From Winkia neuii (GTDB taxonomy: Bacteria > Actinomycetota > Actinomycetes > Actinomycetales > Actinomycetaceae), in assembly GCF_029011175.1 (NCBI RefSeq), contig NZ_CP118946.1, forward strand, positions 372,001 to 436,000: a stretch of 64,000 nt of DNA, read 5' to 3'. The translations under genes were made by a program, and so were the position numbers. This document shows positions 35,892 through 45,888 of the stretch, piece by piece. The notes below the pieces were generated by a model. That model saw only the letters and a list, made by a program, of their open reading frames with translations. It did no database searches and was not told the origin of the DNA. The stretch's first letter is position 1; each line of letters starts with the position of its first letter.

Positions 35892-37751
35892 ATGGCACGT
35901 GCAGTAGGTATTGACCTTGGCACCACGAACTCGGCAATTGCAGTACTAGAAGGTGGCGAGCCCACCGTTATCGCCAACGCGGAAGGCGCCCGCACTACTC
36001 CGTCGGTAGTCGCTTTCTCCAAGTCTGGCGAGGTGCTGGTCGGTGAAATCGCTAAGCGTCAGGCGGTAACCAACGTCGATCGCACCATCTCTTCTGTGAA
36101 GCGCCACATGGGTACCGACTGGACCGTCGACATCGACGGCAAGAAGTACACCGCTCAGGAAATCAGCGCTCGTATCCTTGGCAAGCTCAAGCACGACGCG
36201 GAAGAATACTTGGGCGACACCGTTACCGATGCGGTTATTACCGTTCCCGCATACTTCAACGATTCCCAGCGTCAGGCAACTAAGGATGCCGGTAAGATCG
36301 CTGGCCTAAACGTAAAGCGCATCGTCAACGAGCCTACCGCCGCAGCGCTGGCCTACGGCCTCGAAAAGGGCAAGGAAGACGAACTGATCCTAGTGTTCGA
36401 CTTGGGTGGCGGCACCTTCGACGTGTCGTTGCTGGAAGTTGGCAAGGACGAGGACGACTTCTCCACTATTCAGGTGCGCGCCACTCACGGCGACAACAAG
36501 CTTGGTGGCGACGACTGGGATCAGCGCATCGTCGACTGGTTGGTGCAGCAGGTGAAGTCCAAGACCGGTACTGATCTGACTACCGATCGCGTTGCTCTGC
36601 AGCGTCTGCGCGAAGCAGCTGAGCAGGCCAAGAAGGAACTGTCTTCTGCCACTCAGACCTCGATTTCGCTGCAGTACCTGTCCATGACTCCCGAAGGCCC
36701 GATCCACTTGGACGAGTCCCTGTCTAGGGCAAAGTTCCAGGACATGACTTCGGATCTGATCGAGCGCACCAAGGCGCCGTTCCAGCAGGTAATCAAGGAC
36801 GCGGGCATTTCGGTGTCCGACATCGACCACGTAGTGCTGGTTGGTGGGTCCACCCGTATGCCGGCCGTGACTGACGTCGTCAAGGAACTGACCGGTGGCA
36901 AGGAACCGAACAAGGGCGTAAACCCCGACGAGGTTGTTGCTGTTGGTGCAGCACTGCAGGCTGGCGTCATTCAGGGCGAGCGTTCCGACGTGCTGCTGAT
37001 CGACGTGACCCCGCTGTCGCTGGGCATCGAGACCAAGGGTGGCGTGATGACCAACCTGATCGATCGCAACACCGCGATCCCGACCAAGCACTCCGAGGTG
37101 TTCTCGACTGCCGAGGACAATCAGCCCTCCGTGCTGATCCAGGTCTACCAGGGTGAACGCAAGTTTGCTCGCGACAACAAGCCGCTCGGCAACTTCGAAC
37201 TGACCGGTATTGCTCCGGCCCCGCGCGGCATCCCGCAGATCGAGGTCACCTTCGACATCGACGCCAACGGCATTGTGCACGTGTCCGCTAAGGACCGCGG
37301 CACTGGCGGCGAGCAGTCCATGACCATCACCGGCACGTCTTCGCTGTCTGACGAGGACATCGACCGCATGGTGAAGGAAGCAGAAGAAAACGCTGAAGAA
37401 GACAAGAAGCGCCGCGACGCCCAGGAGGCTCGCAACAACGCAGAGCAGACTGTCTACTCCATCGAGAAGCTGCTGAAGGACAACGCTGACAAGCTACCCG
37501 AGGACACCGTGGCTCCGGTCCGCGAATCTGTGGACAAGGTCAAGAAGGCTCTAGAGGGCGACGACACCGAGGCAGTAAAGTCCGCCATGGATGAACTGAA
37601 CCAGAAGGCACAGTCGATCGGCCAGGCCCTGTACGCACAGGCCCAGCAGTCCCCGCAGAACGAGGCCCCGGCTGGCGACCAGAACGCCTCCTCCGCCGAT
37701 GACGACGTCATCGATGCCGAGGTAGTAGATGATGAGGATTCCTCCAAGTGA
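35892..37751 (+). CDS. dnaK: Chaperone DnaK (Hsp70)
   Basis: A 619-residue Hsp70. N-terminal ATPase domain with the phosphate loop [17 protein letters not shown] and the [14 protein letters not shown] block; substrate-binding domain from about residue 370, including [17 protein letters not shown]; helical lid and an acidic tail ending with DDEDSSK. It folds nascent and stress-damaged proteins together with DnaJ and GrpE. The ATG follows GGAAGGA. It is first in the operon with grpE, dnaJ and hspR, under two HspR operators. Confidence 0.97.
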   Translation: MARAVGIDLGTTNSAIAVLEGGEPTVIANAEGARTTPSVVAFSKSGEVLVGEIAKRQAVTNVDRTISSVKRHMGTDWTVDIDGKKYTAQEISARILGKLKHDAEEYLGDTVTDAVITVPAYFNDSQRQATKDAGKIAGLNVKRIVNEPTAAALAYGLEKGKEDELILVFDLGGGTFDVSLLEVGKDEDDFSTIQVRATHGDNKLGGDDWDQRIVDWLVQQVKSKTGTDLTTDRVALQRLREAAEQAKKELSSATQTSISLQYLSMTPEGPIHLDESLSRAKFQDMTSDLIERTKAPFQQVIKDAGISVSDIDHVVLVGGSTRMPAVTDVVKELTGGKEPNKGVNPDEVVAVGAALQAGVIQGERSDVLLIDVTPLSLGIETKGGVMTNLIDRNTAIPTKHSEVFSTAEDNQPSVLIQVYQGERKFARDNKPLGNFELTGIAPAPRGIPQIEVTFDIDANGIVHVSAKDRGTGGEQSMTITGTSSLSDEDIDRMVKEAEENAEEDKKRRDAQEARNNAEQTVYSIEKLLKDNADKLPEDTVAPVRESVDKVKKALEGDDTEAVKSAMDELNQKAQSIGQALYAQAQQSPQNEAPAGDQNASSADDDVIDAEVVDDEDSSK

Positions 37752-38404
37752 GTGAACTAAACGAGCCCCAGGAGCGGGCTGACAAGCCCGCTCCCGGCGT
37801 TTCGGACGCCGAGAACGCGAAGGCAGAAGAGTCTGCCGCACAGCGCGAAGCGCCATCGGAAGATACCACCGCAGAAACTGAGGACGCTCCCGCCACACAG
37901 GCGAGCGAGGGCGAAACAGAAGAAGCGCCCAAGGATAAGCAGGAAGAAGAGGTGCCTAGCACCGACCAGATCATTGGCAAATTAGGCGATGATTTGGCCA
38001 GGGCAAAGGCCGACCTGTACAACCTGAACAACGAATACCAGTCTTACGTCCGCCGGTCGAAGGCTGATATTCCCGCGCACAAGACTGCTGGACAGCTGGA
38101 CGTATTGGAGTCGCTGCTGTCCGTCCTCGACGATATCTACGGTGCCCGCACCGCAGGGGATCTGAAAGACGGCCCCTTTGCGGCAATCGCGCAAAAGTTG
38201 GAAGAAACGCTGCAGAACCGCTTCGGTCTGGAACGCTACGGAGCCGAGGGCGACCACTTCGACCCGAAGCTGCACGAAGCGCTCATGGCCAACGAGTCTG
38301 CCGACGTAAGCGAACCAACGGTTACCCAGGTACTCCAGCCCGGCTACAAGGTCGGCGATCGAGTCCTGCGGGCAACAAAAGTTATGGTTTCCAATCCCGC
38401 ATAA
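37748..38404 (+). CDS. grpE: Nucleotide exchange factor GrpE
   Basis: This 218-residue protein has an acidic, disordered start of about 70 residues, a long coiled-coil helix ([20 protein letters not shown]), and the C-terminal beta wing with [11 protein letters not shown] and the block [18 protein letters not shown]. It exchanges ADP for ATP on DnaK. The GTG start overlaps the dnaK stop by four bases. Transcribed and translated with dnaK. The long acidic start is usual in actinobacteria. Confidence 0.95.
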   Translation: MSELNEPQERADKPAPGVSDAENAKAEESAAQREAPSEDTTAETEDAPATQASEGETEEAPKDKQEEEVPSTDQIIGKLGDDLARAKADLYNLNNEYQSYVRRSKADIPAHKTAGQLDVLESLLSVLDDIYGARTAGDLKDGPFAAIAQKLEETLQNRFGLERYGAEGDHFDPKLHEALMANESADVSEPTVTQVLQPGYKVGDRVLRATKVMVSNPA

Positions 38405-38421
38405 AGAGGAGGTGAGCTGGG

Positions 38422-39438
38422 ATGACCAACCAAGATTGGCTTTCTAAAGACTTCTACAAAGTCTTAGGCATCTCCAAGGATGCCGACCAAGCAGCCATCA
38501 AGAAGGCATACCGCAAGCTCGCCCGCAAGTATCACCCGGACCAGAACCCTGGCGACAAGACCGCCGAGGAAAGGTTCAAGGAGGTCGGGGAAGCTTACGC
38601 GGTGCTCTCTGATAAGAAGCAGCGCAGCCAATACGACGCCCTCAGACGGATGGCCGGGGGAGGTGCCAGGTTCTCCGCGGGCCCTCAGGGGGCCTCCGCC
38701 GGGGGGTTCGAAGACATGTTCGCGTCAATGTTCGGCGGGGGCGGAGCGAATTCAAGAGTTCGCTTTTCAAACTCCGGCGGCGGGGGCGCGGGATTCGAAG
38801 ACATCTTGTCCGGGCTCTTCGGCGGCGGAGCCGCGGGCGGCGGCTTCGGTAATTCCGGCTCGTTCGGGGGCTTCTCGCAAGCCCCGCAGAAGGGGCAGGA
38901 CTTGGCTACGGAAACCTCGCTTGACCTGCGACAGGCGGTACACGGTACCACTCTGAAGATGAAGGTCGACGGGCGGATTATGACCGTGCGCATCCCTGCG
39001 GGCGTGCACGATGGCCAGAAGCTGCGGTTGCGCGGGAAGGGCCGCCCATCTGCGAATGGGGGAGCTCCGGGCAACCTGGTCGTTACCATTCATGTCAAGC
39101 CGCACCCGGTATTCGCGATCGAGGGCGGCAACCTAGTTGCCGATCTTCCCGTGACTGTCGAAGAGGCAGCTTTGGGCGCGAAGGTGCAGGTGCCGTTGCT
39201 GGATGGAAAGTTGGTTACCGTGAAGGTGCCTGCCGGGTCTTCTTCAGGGGCTGTGCTGCGGTTGCGTGGCCGCGGTGTGCCCAAGGGCAAGAAGGCTTCA
39301 GACCTGCTGCTTAAGCTTAAAGTAGAAGTACCCAAGAAGCTGTCGCGCAAGGCCAAGTCAGCCTTGGAAGAATTTGCTGCTCAGACGGCAGATTTCGATC
39401 CGCGCTCCGGGTGGCAGGCGCAGGCAGCGCAAGACTAG
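38422..39438 (+). CDS. dnaJ: Co-chaperone DnaJ, class II type without zinc finger
   Basis: A 338-residue J protein. J domain at about residues 9-75 with HPD at 38-40; then a glycine-rich linker (about 80-160) with many Gly, Phe and Ser; then two beta-barrel substrate domains ([20 protein letters not shown] and [20 protein letters not shown]). The CxxCxGxG zinc finger of standard operon DnaJ is absent. It delivers unfolded proteins to DnaK and stimulates its ATPase. It starts 17 bases after grpE, with GAGGTGAG as ribosome site. Confidence 0.95.
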   Translation: MTNQDWLSKDFYKVLGISKDADQAAIKKAYRKLARKYHPDQNPGDKTAEERFKEVGEAYAVLSDKKQRSQYDALRRMAGGGARFSAGPQGASAGGFEDMFASMFGGGGANSRVRFSNSGGGGAGFEDILSGLFGGGAAGGGFGNSGSFGGFSQAPQKGQDLATETSLDLRQAVHGTTLKMKVDGRIMTVRIPAGVHDGQKLRLRGKGRPSANGGAPGNLVVTIHVKPHPVFAIEGGNLVADLPVTVEEAALGAKVQVPLLDGKLVTVKVPAGSSSGAVLRLRGRGVPKGKKASDLLLKLKVEVPKKLSRKAKSALEEFAAQTADFDPRSGWQAQAAQD

Positions 39439-39453
39439 TTTGGAGGTGATGGC

Positions 39454-39909
39454 GTGTTTGACGCAGCGATGTACGTGATCTCAGTGGCTGCTGAGCTCGC
39501 TGGCATGCACCCCCAGACTCTGCGCCAATACGACCGGCTGGGGCTGGTTACCCCGCAGCGCACTAAGGGGAGAGGGCGCCGGTATTCGCCCTCGGATATA
39601 GCGCGCCTGCGTCGTATCCAGCAGCTGAGCCAGGAAGAGGGCATCAATTTGGCGGGGATTTCCCGCATTATTGAGCTCGAAGAGAAGCTGGGGCGGCTCG
39701 AAGCTGAAAATGAGCGGCTGCAGGAACTAGTGGCTCGTTCTTCGCGAGTGTTCGCTGCTTCCTCGTCTGGGGAGGTGTGGGAATCCGCGCTCGGAGAACG
39801 GTTCCGGGCGCCGGCCAGAGGCGGTGCCTTGGTGCCGTACGGCTCGCGACTTGGCTTTTCGCGCGAGCAACGGCCTGCTTCCAGGGCTGTCGTAGTATTG
39901 GACGTCTAG
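39454..39909 (+). CDS. hspR: Heat-shock repressor HspR (MerR family)
   Basis: A 151-residue regulator. Winged-helix domain: YVISVAAELAGMHPQTLRQYDRLGLVTPQRT, with RRYSPSDIARLRRI; then a coiled coil (EEKLGRLEAENERLQELV), and a 45-residue tail. HspR binds HAIR sites and shuts off the dnaK operon, using DnaK as corepressor in Streptomyces. The start is GTG at 39454, preceded by TTGGAGGTGATGGC. Last gene of the operon, so it autoregulates. A terminator follows. Confidence 0.95.
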   Translation: MFDAAMYVISVAAELAGMHPQTLRQYDRLGLVTPQRTKGRGRRYSPSDIARLRRIQQLSQEEGINLAGISRIIELEEKLGRLEAENERLQELVARSSRVFAASSSGEVWESALGERFRAPARGGALVPYGSRLGFSREQRPASRAVVVLDV

Positions 39910-39920
39910 CAAGAATACTG

Positions 39921-39952
39921 ATGCGCTCCTTAGGGAAACCTGAGGAGCGCAT
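39921..39952 (+). terminator. Terminator of the dnaK-grpE-dnaJ-hspR operon
   Basis: ATGCGCTCCTTAGG and CCTGAGGAGCGCAT form a 14-bp stem with one G-U pair and a GAAA loop, followed by TTTGT. It lies 11 bases after the hspR stop. Confidence 0.87.
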
Positions 39953-40031
39953 TTGTATATCTGGGTGCGTCTGCACGCTTCCTAGTAGATTTCGTATGCT
40001 TGGTACACACGAACTATGGAAGGTGAGTAAT

Positions 40032-40673
40032 ATGTCTGAAAATACTCCGCAGCAGCACAGGTCGCAGACACCGCCACCACCGCCTCCGGTGGCAACTACT
40101 GAGGGCGATTCTTACGCTTCTTCTGTGCAATCGCATTCTGAAGGGCAATCGCAGGGCGCCCCTACGCAGCAGCCTTCTAGCGGCAATACCTCCCACCCGT
40201 ATCCCTACCAGCAGGGAGGACAGAACCAGCAGGGCGGACAGTATCCACCTACCGGCCAGTACCCACCTACCGGGCAATACCCACAGTTCCAGCAGGGCCC
40301 CGGCTACTATGCCCAGCCGCAGCGGTCCGGGGATACGTTCTTTGGGGCTCTCTTTGACCTGAAGTTCGAAAAGTTTGTCACCATATCTTTTGCACAGGTT
40401 CTTTACGTCCTGCTAATGGCTTGGGTGGTCCTGCTGTGGGTGGGGGGATCCCTGCTGATTGCCTCGGGCTCGGCCGCATCTGCTAGCTACGAGTTCTCCA
40501 GCGCGGCATCTGGCACGGGAACGTTCATTGGGACCTTCCTTGCGTGCCTGTTTGTTGGGATTGTGCCCTCTTTCTTCCATCTGGTGTTTGGGCGAGTAGT
40601 TCTGGAACTGCTAGTGGCAAACGTGCGAACTGCGCGTAACACTTCTAAGCTCGTCAACGCGGAACAGAAGTAG
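40032..40673 (+). CDS. DUF4282 membrane protein with Pro/Gln-rich N-terminus
   Basis: A 213-residue protein. Residues 1-95 are low complexity: a run of prolines, then many Gln, Ser and Gly and the repeats YPPTGQ (twice) and related YPQ units. Then FFGALFDLKFEKFVTISFAQVLYVLLM opens a DUF4282 domain with two helices. The function of DUF4282 proteins is unknown. The frame is open far upstream, but the ATG at 40032, after AAGGTGAG, is the sensible start. It is followed six bases later by another membrane protein gene. Confidence 0.8.
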   Translation: MSENTPQQHRSQTPPPPPPVATTEGDSYASSVQSHSEGQSQGAPTQQPSSGNTSHPYPYQQGGQNQQGGQYPPTGQYPPTGQYPQFQQGPGYYAQPQRSGDTFFGALFDLKFEKFVTISFAQVLYVLLMAWVVLLWVGGSLLIASGSAASASYEFSSAASGTGTFIGTFLACLFVGIVPSFFHLVFGRVVLELLVANVRTARNTSKLVNAEQK

Positions 40674-40679
40674 ACGTAG

Positions 40680-41369
40680 ATGGCCACTCCTGAAAAACCG
40701 CGCTATGGGGTTCGGTTGCCCCGCGACGAGCAGGGCAGGCCGATCCTGCCTGACGGATCTGTCTATCAGGCCGCGCCGGAGGTGCCCAAAGCGCCGACTG
40801 AAGAAACACCGTCCTGGCCTCCGCGGCCGGGCCAGTGGTCCACAAAGGTGGCAAAGAAGAAGAAACGGGGCCTGGGGTTGCCAATTGCTTTGCTGATCGG
40901 TGGGCTGCTTTGCGCTTTCATCATTGCTCCAATGATCGGCGGTGTAGCGATGTTCATGAGGGAGCCGGCAGGGTTACAAAAAGCGTTGCAGTCTCCTGAT
41001 GCACTGCAGGTGCACGACGGCGCAAAGGTCCAGATGTCTCAGCTTGGCATCACGTACGTAGGTTTTTCCGAAGAGGGCGCCGGTGACGATTGCACAATCG
41101 GCCAGGGACAGGGACGCACGAAGCTAGTGCCCGCTCCCTTTTCCAAGAAGGTCTACATAGCTCCCATTCTGTCCTCGGGCGAATACGTGTTTCGGTGTAA
41201 GGCACAGGGGACGGCTACGGATTCGGCACAATATTTGGACCCTGAGTTTCAGGGCGGGCTAGCCCCGGGATATGCCATAGCCATCCAGGTTGCGGTCTTC
41301 GCTTCTATGGTTGCCGCCGGGATCGGCATGGTGCTCCTAGTGCGCCGGCTGCGCGTAAGGAAGGCATAA
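40680..41369 (+). CDS. Hypothetical two-helix membrane protein
   Basis: I do not recognise this 229-residue protein. A proline-rich start of about 55 residues, a basic KKKKR stretch, a helix at about 64-90, an extracytoplasmic region of about 100 residues with Cys residues in DDCTIGQGQG and FRCKAQG, and a second helix near the C-terminus followed by RRLRVRKA. The loop may be a small disulfide-linked beta domain. Start ATG 40680; it lies six bases after the DUF4282 gene and shares its layout (disordered start plus membrane domain), so they are probably cotranscribed. A strong terminator follows. Confidence 0.7.
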   Translation: MATPEKPRYGVRLPRDEQGRPILPDGSVYQAAPEVPKAPTEETPSWPPRPGQWSTKVAKKKKRGLGLPIALLIGGLLCAFIIAPMIGGVAMFMREPAGLQKALQSPDALQVHDGAKVQMSQLGITYVGFSEEGAGDDCTIGQGQGRTKLVPAPFSKKVYIAPILSSGEYVFRCKAQGTATDSAQYLDPEFQGGLAPGYAIAIQVAVFASMVAAGIGMVLLVRRLRVRKA

Positions 41370-41407
41370 AAATACTGGCCCAGCTAAGCTGGGCCAGTAT
41401 TTTTATG
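41365..41407. terminator. Bidirectional terminator
   Basis: An approximately 20-bp stem (CATAAAAATACTGGCCCAGC with its complement) around a 3-base loop, with A and T runs. It separates the membrane protein gene from the convergent small-protein genes. Confidence 0.9.
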
Positions 41408-41416
41408 CGATCGCGC

Positions 41417-41671
41417 TTACTGGGCGTCCTTGTTTTCCTTAGGGGCGTCCTTGGGCTTTTCCTTCTTCTGTTCAGTCTGCTTGTCCTCGTTTGAGCCAAG
41501 GTAGTTGTCTGCAGCACCGCGAGCCTGATCGATCTTGTCGTCATACTTACCGCCGGTGACTTTCTTAGCCGCCTGGGAAGCCTTGTCCAGAACAGAATCG
41601 GTCAGCTTCTCGTTGTGCGATGCTTCGCGCACCTTGTTCATTGCTTGATTCTTGATGTTGTTCAGGTCCAT
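41417..41671 (-). CDS. MT0933-like small helical protein (paralogue 1)
   Basis: An 84-residue charged helical protein. The core KVTGGKYDDKIDQARGAADNYLG closely matches the MT0933/Rv0909-type antitoxin-like family of actinobacteria, and a Lys/Glu/Gln-rich tail follows. No toxin gene is beside it, so an antitoxin role is unproven. The ATG at 41671 is the first start. It is a close paralogue of the adjacent 60-residue protein and is separated from it by a hairpin. Confidence 0.65.
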   Translation of the reverse strand: MDLNNIKNQAMNKVREASHNEKLTDSVLDKASQAAKKVTGGKYDDKIDQARGAADNYLGSNEDKQTEQKKEKPKDAPKENKDAQ

Positions 41672-41694
41672 AACCGTCCCCTTTAACTAAATAA

Positions 41695-41716
41695 GGGTGG
41701 GGCAAATGCCCCACCC
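41695..41716 (-). terminator. Terminator of paralogue 2
   Basis: GGGTGGGGCA and TGCCCCACCC form a 10-bp stem with two bases between; on the minus strand it is followed by a T-rich stretch. It ends the 41729-41911 gene. Confidence 0.75.
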
Positions 41717-41728
41717 CTGACGATTGGA

Positions 41729-41911
41729 TTATTCGCCTAGGCGCTTGTCTGCAGCGTCGCGGGCCTGATCAATCTTATCGTCGAACTTGCCACCGGTAAC
41801 CTTCTTGGCGGCGTCGGAGGCCTTGTCGAGGCCAGCGTCAGTGGTTTCCTCGTTGCCGGTGACCTCGGATAGCTTTTCGGTTGCCTTGTTCTTCAGATCA
41901 TCTAGTCCCAT
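41729..41911 (-). CDS. MT0933-like small helical protein (paralogue 2)
   Basis: A 60-residue version of the same family: MGLDDLKNKATEKLSEV, then the same KVTGGKFDDKIDQARDAAD core. The frame extends to 41944, but the ATG at 41911 has AAGGAG six or so bases upstream. The two genes are a tandem duplication that differ mainly in the tail. They lie between the dnaK and clpB loci, so a stress role is plausible; that is context only. Confidence 0.65.
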   Translation of the reverse strand: MGLDDLKNKATEKLSEVTGNEETTDAGLDKASDAAKKVTGGKFDDKIDQARDAADKRLGE

Positions 41912-42080
41912 GTTTGCTCCTTGGGTAGAAAATATGTCGGACACAACTATTTTGCTTGAAAAGATTCATTGGCGCATTATTTTTCTGCTATGGCCCGCCG
42001 TGAAAAGGGGAGTGAGCCCAGGTTGGGGTAGGAGTCTGAGAAATACATTAGAAGTGAGCTAAGCTACACTGTAAAGCGGG

Positions 42081-42101
42081 ATTGAGTGGAATAGACTCAA
42101 C
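42081..42101. promoter_or_regulatory. HAIR operator upstream of clpB
   Basis: ATTGAGT, a 7-base spacer, ACTCAAC. It lies about 49 bases before the clpB start and is the only HAIR site for this gene. Confidence 0.88.
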
Positions 42102-42149
42102 TTTAGGATTGTTGGACTAATCAGATAGGAAATTCTTGAGGAGGTCCAA

Positions 42150-44735
42150 GTGAACACCAAGCTCACTACTAAATCGCAGGAAGCGGTAACCGCTGCGTTG
42201 CAGGCTGCCTCGGCAGCAGGTAATCCGCAGGTGGAACCGCTGCACCTGCTCAATGTTTTATTGGAAGATGAGGGCGGGATTGCCCTGGCCCTGTTGGAGG
42301 CAGCGGGCGCGGATCGCAAGCAGATCGGCGCGCACGTGCGGAAAGCCCTGGTGGCATTGCCGTCCTCGTCAGGTTCTTCGGTTAGTGAACCATCCACTTC
42401 CAGGGCGCTGCTGAATGTGATTACCCAGGCCAGCGAGAGCGCTGGGGCCATGGGGGATGAGTACGTCTCTACTGAGCATTTGCTGCAGGCTCTGGCGAAA
42501 GTTCCCTCGGCGGCAGCCGAGGCGCTAAAAGCTGGCGGGGCTACGTCCGAAGCTCTCGAAGCGGCTATGCCCAAGATTCGGCAGAACGGCCCCGTTACCT
42601 CGCCGAATCCGGAGGGCACCTTCGAGGCTCTGAAAAAGTACGGGCGCGACCTGACCCAGGTTGCTAAGGATGGCAAACTCGACCCGGTCATTGGCAGAGA
42701 CAGTGAAATCCGACGCGTGGTACAGGTTCTTTCTAGGCGCACCAAGAACAACCCGGTGTTGATCGGTGAACCCGGCGTTGGCAAGACTGCGGTAGTGGAG
42801 GGGCTAGCCCAGCGAATCGTCGCGGGCGACGTGCCGGAATCTCTTCGCGACAAGCGCCTGATTAGCCTGGACATTTCGGCAATGCTGGCGGGGGCAAAGT
42901 ACCGCGGCGAATTTGAGGAACGCTTCAAGGCAGTGTTGGCTGAAGTGAAGTCTGCTGACGGGCAGATCATTACCTTCATCGACGAGTTGCACACGGTGGT
43001 AGGCGCCGGGGCCGGTTCGGAAGGTGCGATGGACGCGGGCAACATGCTCAAGCCGATGCTGGCCCGCGGGGAACTTCGCCTGGTGGGCGCTACTACGCTC
43101 GACGAATACCGCGAAAACATTGAAAAGGATCCGGCTTTGGAACGCCGGTTCCAGCAGGTTTTCGTGGGGGAGCCCTCGGTTGAGGACACCGTGGCAATAC
43201 TGCGCGGCATCGCTCCTAAGTACGAAGCTCACCACAAGATCACCATTTCGGATGGCGCCCTGGTTGCTGCTGCCCGCCTGTCCGACCGCTACATTACCGG
43301 CAGGCAGTTGCCGGATAAGGCGATCGACCTGATCGACGAGGCGGCTTCTAGACTGCGCATGGAGCTGGACTCTTCGCCAGAAGAGATCGACCAGCTCACC
43401 CGCGAGGTGGACCGGTTGCGCATGGAGGAGTCCTACCTGACTGATTCGGACGAGGCAGACGACGCTGCTAGCGCGGAACGGCTGGCTAAGCTGCGCGAAG
43501 AGCTGGCCAACAAGACCGAGGAATTGCGCGGACTCACTGCCAGATGGGAGGCCGAAAAGGCCGAGCACAACAAGGTCGGCGATCTGAGGGTAAAACTCGA
43601 CGAGTTGCGCACCCAGTTGAACGTGGCCATGCGCGATGGGCGTTGGGAAGAAGCCGGCCGCCTGCAAAATGGCGACATCCCCCAGGTGGAACGGCAGATC
43701 GCCGCCGCCGAGGAGGATGAAGAGACCCCGCTCGAACCCATGATTGCCGAAAAGGTGGGGCCCAGCGAGGTTGCCGAGGTAGTCGAAGCGTGGACCGGCA
43801 TTCCCACTGGCAAACTGCTAGAGGGCGAACAGGACAAGCTGTTGCACATGGAAGACGTCATTGGCGAACGCCTAATAGGCCAGAAGAAGGCTGTTCAGGT
43901 GGTGGCCGATGCGGTGCGGCGCTCGCGGGCAGGGGTGTCTGACCCTGACCGGCCGACTGGTTCCTTCATGTTCCTGGGGCCGACTGGTGTGGGTAAGACC
44001 GAATTGGCAAAGTCCTTGGCGGACTTCCTGTTTGACGACGAGCATGCGCTGGTGCGTATCGACATGTCCGAGTATTCCGAGAAGCACTCGGTTTCGCGTC
44101 TGGTCGGTGCTCCTCCGGGATACGTCGGTTACGACGAGGGCGGCCAGCTCACCGAGGCGATTCGGCGTCGCCCCTACTCAGTGGTATTGCTGGACGAGGT
44201 CGAGAAGGCTCACCCCGAGATCTTCAACATTTTGTTGCAGGTCCTAGACGATGGCCGGCTTACTGATGGGCAGGGGCGCACGGTTGATTTCCGCAACACC
44301 ATTTTGGTGCTGACTTCGAACTTGGGTTCGCAGTTCTTGGTGGATCCAACCATGGACACCGAGGAGCAGCACAACTCGGTAATGTCTACGGTCCGGAGTG
44401 CGTTCAAGCCGGAATTCCTGAACAGGTTGGACGAAGTAGTAATCTTCGACGCCCTTGATGAGGACGAATTGGGCCAGATTGTCACTTTGCAGGTGGCCTC
44501 CATGGCGGCCCGTCTGAAGGACCGCAGGATCAAGCTTGAGGTGGATGAATCGGCCCGACAGTACCTGGCAAGGGAAGGGTATGATCCGGCGTACGGTGCC
44601 CGCCCTCTGCGGCGACTGGTACAGCGGGAAATTGGCGATCCACTAGCGAAAATGCTGCTTGCTGGAAAGGTTAAGGAGGGCGAAACCGTCACCGTTACGG
44701 CAACGGATTCGAAGCTTAATCTTGGCGTGGCATAA
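42150..44735 (+). CDS. clpB: Disaggregase ClpB (Hsp100)
   Basis: An 861-residue AAA+ protein: N domain ([15 protein letters not shown]; second repeat near [10 protein letters not shown]), first ATPase with [18 protein letters not shown] and [19 protein letters not shown], coiled-coil M domain (about residues 400-525), second ATPase with [15 protein letters not shown] and [15 protein letters not shown]. With DnaK it dissolves protein aggregates. The GTG start follows GAGGAGG. The HAIR site upstream places it under HspR. A terminator follows at 44750. Confidence 0.97.
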   Translation: MNTKLTTKSQEAVTAALQAASAAGNPQVEPLHLLNVLLEDEGGIALALLEAAGADRKQIGAHVRKALVALPSSSGSSVSEPSTSRALLNVITQASESAGAMGDEYVSTEHLLQALAKVPSAAAEALKAGGATSEALEAAMPKIRQNGPVTSPNPEGTFEALKKYGRDLTQVAKDGKLDPVIGRDSEIRRVVQVLSRRTKNNPVLIGEPGVGKTAVVEGLAQRIVAGDVPESLRDKRLISLDISAMLAGAKYRGEFEERFKAVLAEVKSADGQIITFIDELHTVVGAGAGSEGAMDAGNMLKPMLARGELRLVGATTLDEYRENIEKDPALERRFQQVFVGEPSVEDTVAILRGIAPKYEAHHKITISDGALVAAARLSDRYITGRQLPDKAIDLIDEAASRLRMELDSSPEEIDQLTREVDRLRMEESYLTDSDEADDAASAERLAKLREELANKTEELRGLTARWEAEKAEHNKVGDLRVKLDELRTQLNVAMRDGRWEEAGRLQNGDIPQVERQIAAAEEDEETPLEPMIAEKVGPSEVAEVVEAWTGIPTGKLLEGEQDKLLHMEDVIGERLIGQKKAVQVVADAVRRSRAGVSDPDRPTGSFMFLGPTGVGKTELAKSLADFLFDDEHALVRIDMSEYSEKHSVSRLVGAPPGYVGYDEGGQLTEAIRRRPYSVVLLDEVEKAHPEIFNILLQVLDDGRLTDGQGRTVDFRNTILVLTSNLGSQFLVDPTMDTEEQHNSVMSTVRSAFKPEFLNRLDEVVIFDALDEDELGQIVTLQVASMAARLKDRRIKLEVDESARQYLAREGYDPAYGARPLRRLVQREIGDPLAKMLLAGKVKEGETVTVTATDSKLNLGVA

Positions 44736-44749
44736 TTGACCGGCGCTTG

Positions 44750-44785
44750 GCGCGGAGTGATCCCAGTTTTGGGATCGCTCCGCGC
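44750..44785 (+). terminator. Terminator of clpB
   Basis: GCGCGGAGTGATCCCA and TGGGATCGCTCCGCGC form a 16-bp stem with one G-T pair and a 4-base loop. There is no long T run, so termination may be incomplete. Confidence 0.7.
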
Positions 44786-44800
44786 TGTCGCATAACAATT

Positions 44801-44824
44801 TGTAAAGCAAAAATTAAATTTACA
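44801..44824. promoter_or_regulatory. Putative TetR operator
   Basis: TGTAAA, 12 bases, TTTACA, in an AT-rich stretch about 55 bases before the TetR start. It is a plausible autoregulatory site; not proven. Confidence 0.4.
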
Positions 44825-44877
44825 GTAATGTGCTCGGAACGGGCTAAACTAAGGTAGAAGAGGTCAGAGGGGAGATT

Positions 44878-45888
44878 GTGATGCCTGCGCGAAAGAAAGA
44901 GCGGGGACCTTATGCTGGCGGCCTAGCTCGGCGGCAGAAAATCCTAGATACAACGGTTGCGCTCCTTGGCGAGGTGGGATATTACGGTCTTTCCATGAGG
45001 GATATCGCTCGTCGAGTCGGCATCTCTCACCCCGGCGTCATCTACCATTTCCCCACTAAAGAAGCGCTGCTGGCGGCGGTTATCGAACGCTACGAAAGCC
45101 AGTTCGGCGTAACACTCGACAGTGTCGAGCACTTGGAGGCACACGAGGTCGTTCGCCTTTTCTTAGCTCTTACCGGTATTCACGTACACGACCCGGCTCT
45201 GGCTCAGATGGACTGTGTAATCGAGGTGGAGGCTGCTTCTACCGGTCATCCGGCCCGGGAACATTACCAGTACAACATGACTCGCATCGCGAAGGCGTTG
45301 ACCAGGGCATACAAGGCATTTGAAGAGCACGGCCTATTCAAGGTGAATACTTCTGCCGCGGATCTGGCCCAGCAGCACCTGGCACTGTGGCGGGGGCTGC
45401 GCATCATGTGGCTATACGATCACAGCGTGGACGTGCAGGGTGCGCTTCGCGGCGAAATTGTGAAGGCCTTCGACATACTGAGCCCGCATCACGCTTCGCT
45501 CGCAAAATACTTGGAGCTCGACACTCCGCAGGCAATGTTGCAGATACAGCGGGTTACGGGCATGACCCTTCGGGACTTCCTAGACATTGGGCTGCTGGAT
45601 GTTTCCCCCGACAATCTGTCTGATATGGGCGTTGGCCACCTGCAGATCGGACTGGTTTACCGCATTCTTAACGCGGATGTGCTCACGGTTCAAGACATTG
45701 CTGACAGCTATTACGCCCACGAGGTTCCCAAGCGAGTCGTGGACAAGATTATTGCCTCCGACATCGTCACCGATCGGGACCTGGTCCTAGCGAAGGGCTG
45801 GGATGACAGCGAAGAACAGGATCGGGAAGAAGCGATCCGGCAGCTGTTTGCACCTGTACAGCAAGAAGAAGACCCACAGGGGAAATAG
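44878..45888 (+). CDS. TetR family regulator with long C-terminal extension
   Basis: The N-terminal 70 residues are a standard TetR DNA-binding domain (RRQKILDTTVALLGEVGYYGLSMRDIARRVGI, then GVIYHFPTKEALLAAV). A ligand-binding helical domain reaches about residue 205. The protein then continues 130 residues more, to 336; most TetR proteins have about 200. The extension (about LAKYLELDTPQAMLQ onward) is mainly helical and resembles nothing I recognise. The start is GTG 44878 or the ATG three bases on, after AGAGGGGAGA. It is followed with no gap by a serine hydrolase gene. Confidence 0.85.
   Translation: MMPARKKERGPYAGGLARRQKILDTTVALLGEVGYYGLSMRDIARRVGISHPGVIYHFPTKEALLAAVIERYESQFGVTLDSVEHLEAHEVVRLFLALTGIHVHDPALAQMDCVIEVEAASTGHPAREHYQYNMTRIAKALTRAYKAFEEHGLFKVNTSAADLAQQHLALWRGLRIMWLYDHSVDVQGALRGEIVKAFDILSPHHASLAKYLELDTPQAMLQIQRVTGMTLRDFLDIGLLDVSPDNLSDMGVGHLQIGLVYRILNADVLTVQDIADSYYAHEVPKRVVDKIIASDIVTDRDLVLAKGWDDSEEQDREEAIRQLFAPVQQEEDPQGK

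Noticed and set aside
38700-38900. Repeat element in dnaJ
   Set aside because: The GGC-rich repeats code for the usual Gly/Phe linker of DnaJ.
39777-40031. Extended start of the DUF4282 protein through hspR
   Set aside because: It runs through the end of hspR and its terminator. The ATG at 40032 has AAGGTGAG before it.
41417-41911. Toxin-antitoxin module
   Set aside because: Only two antitoxin-like paralogues are present and no toxin gene is adjacent.
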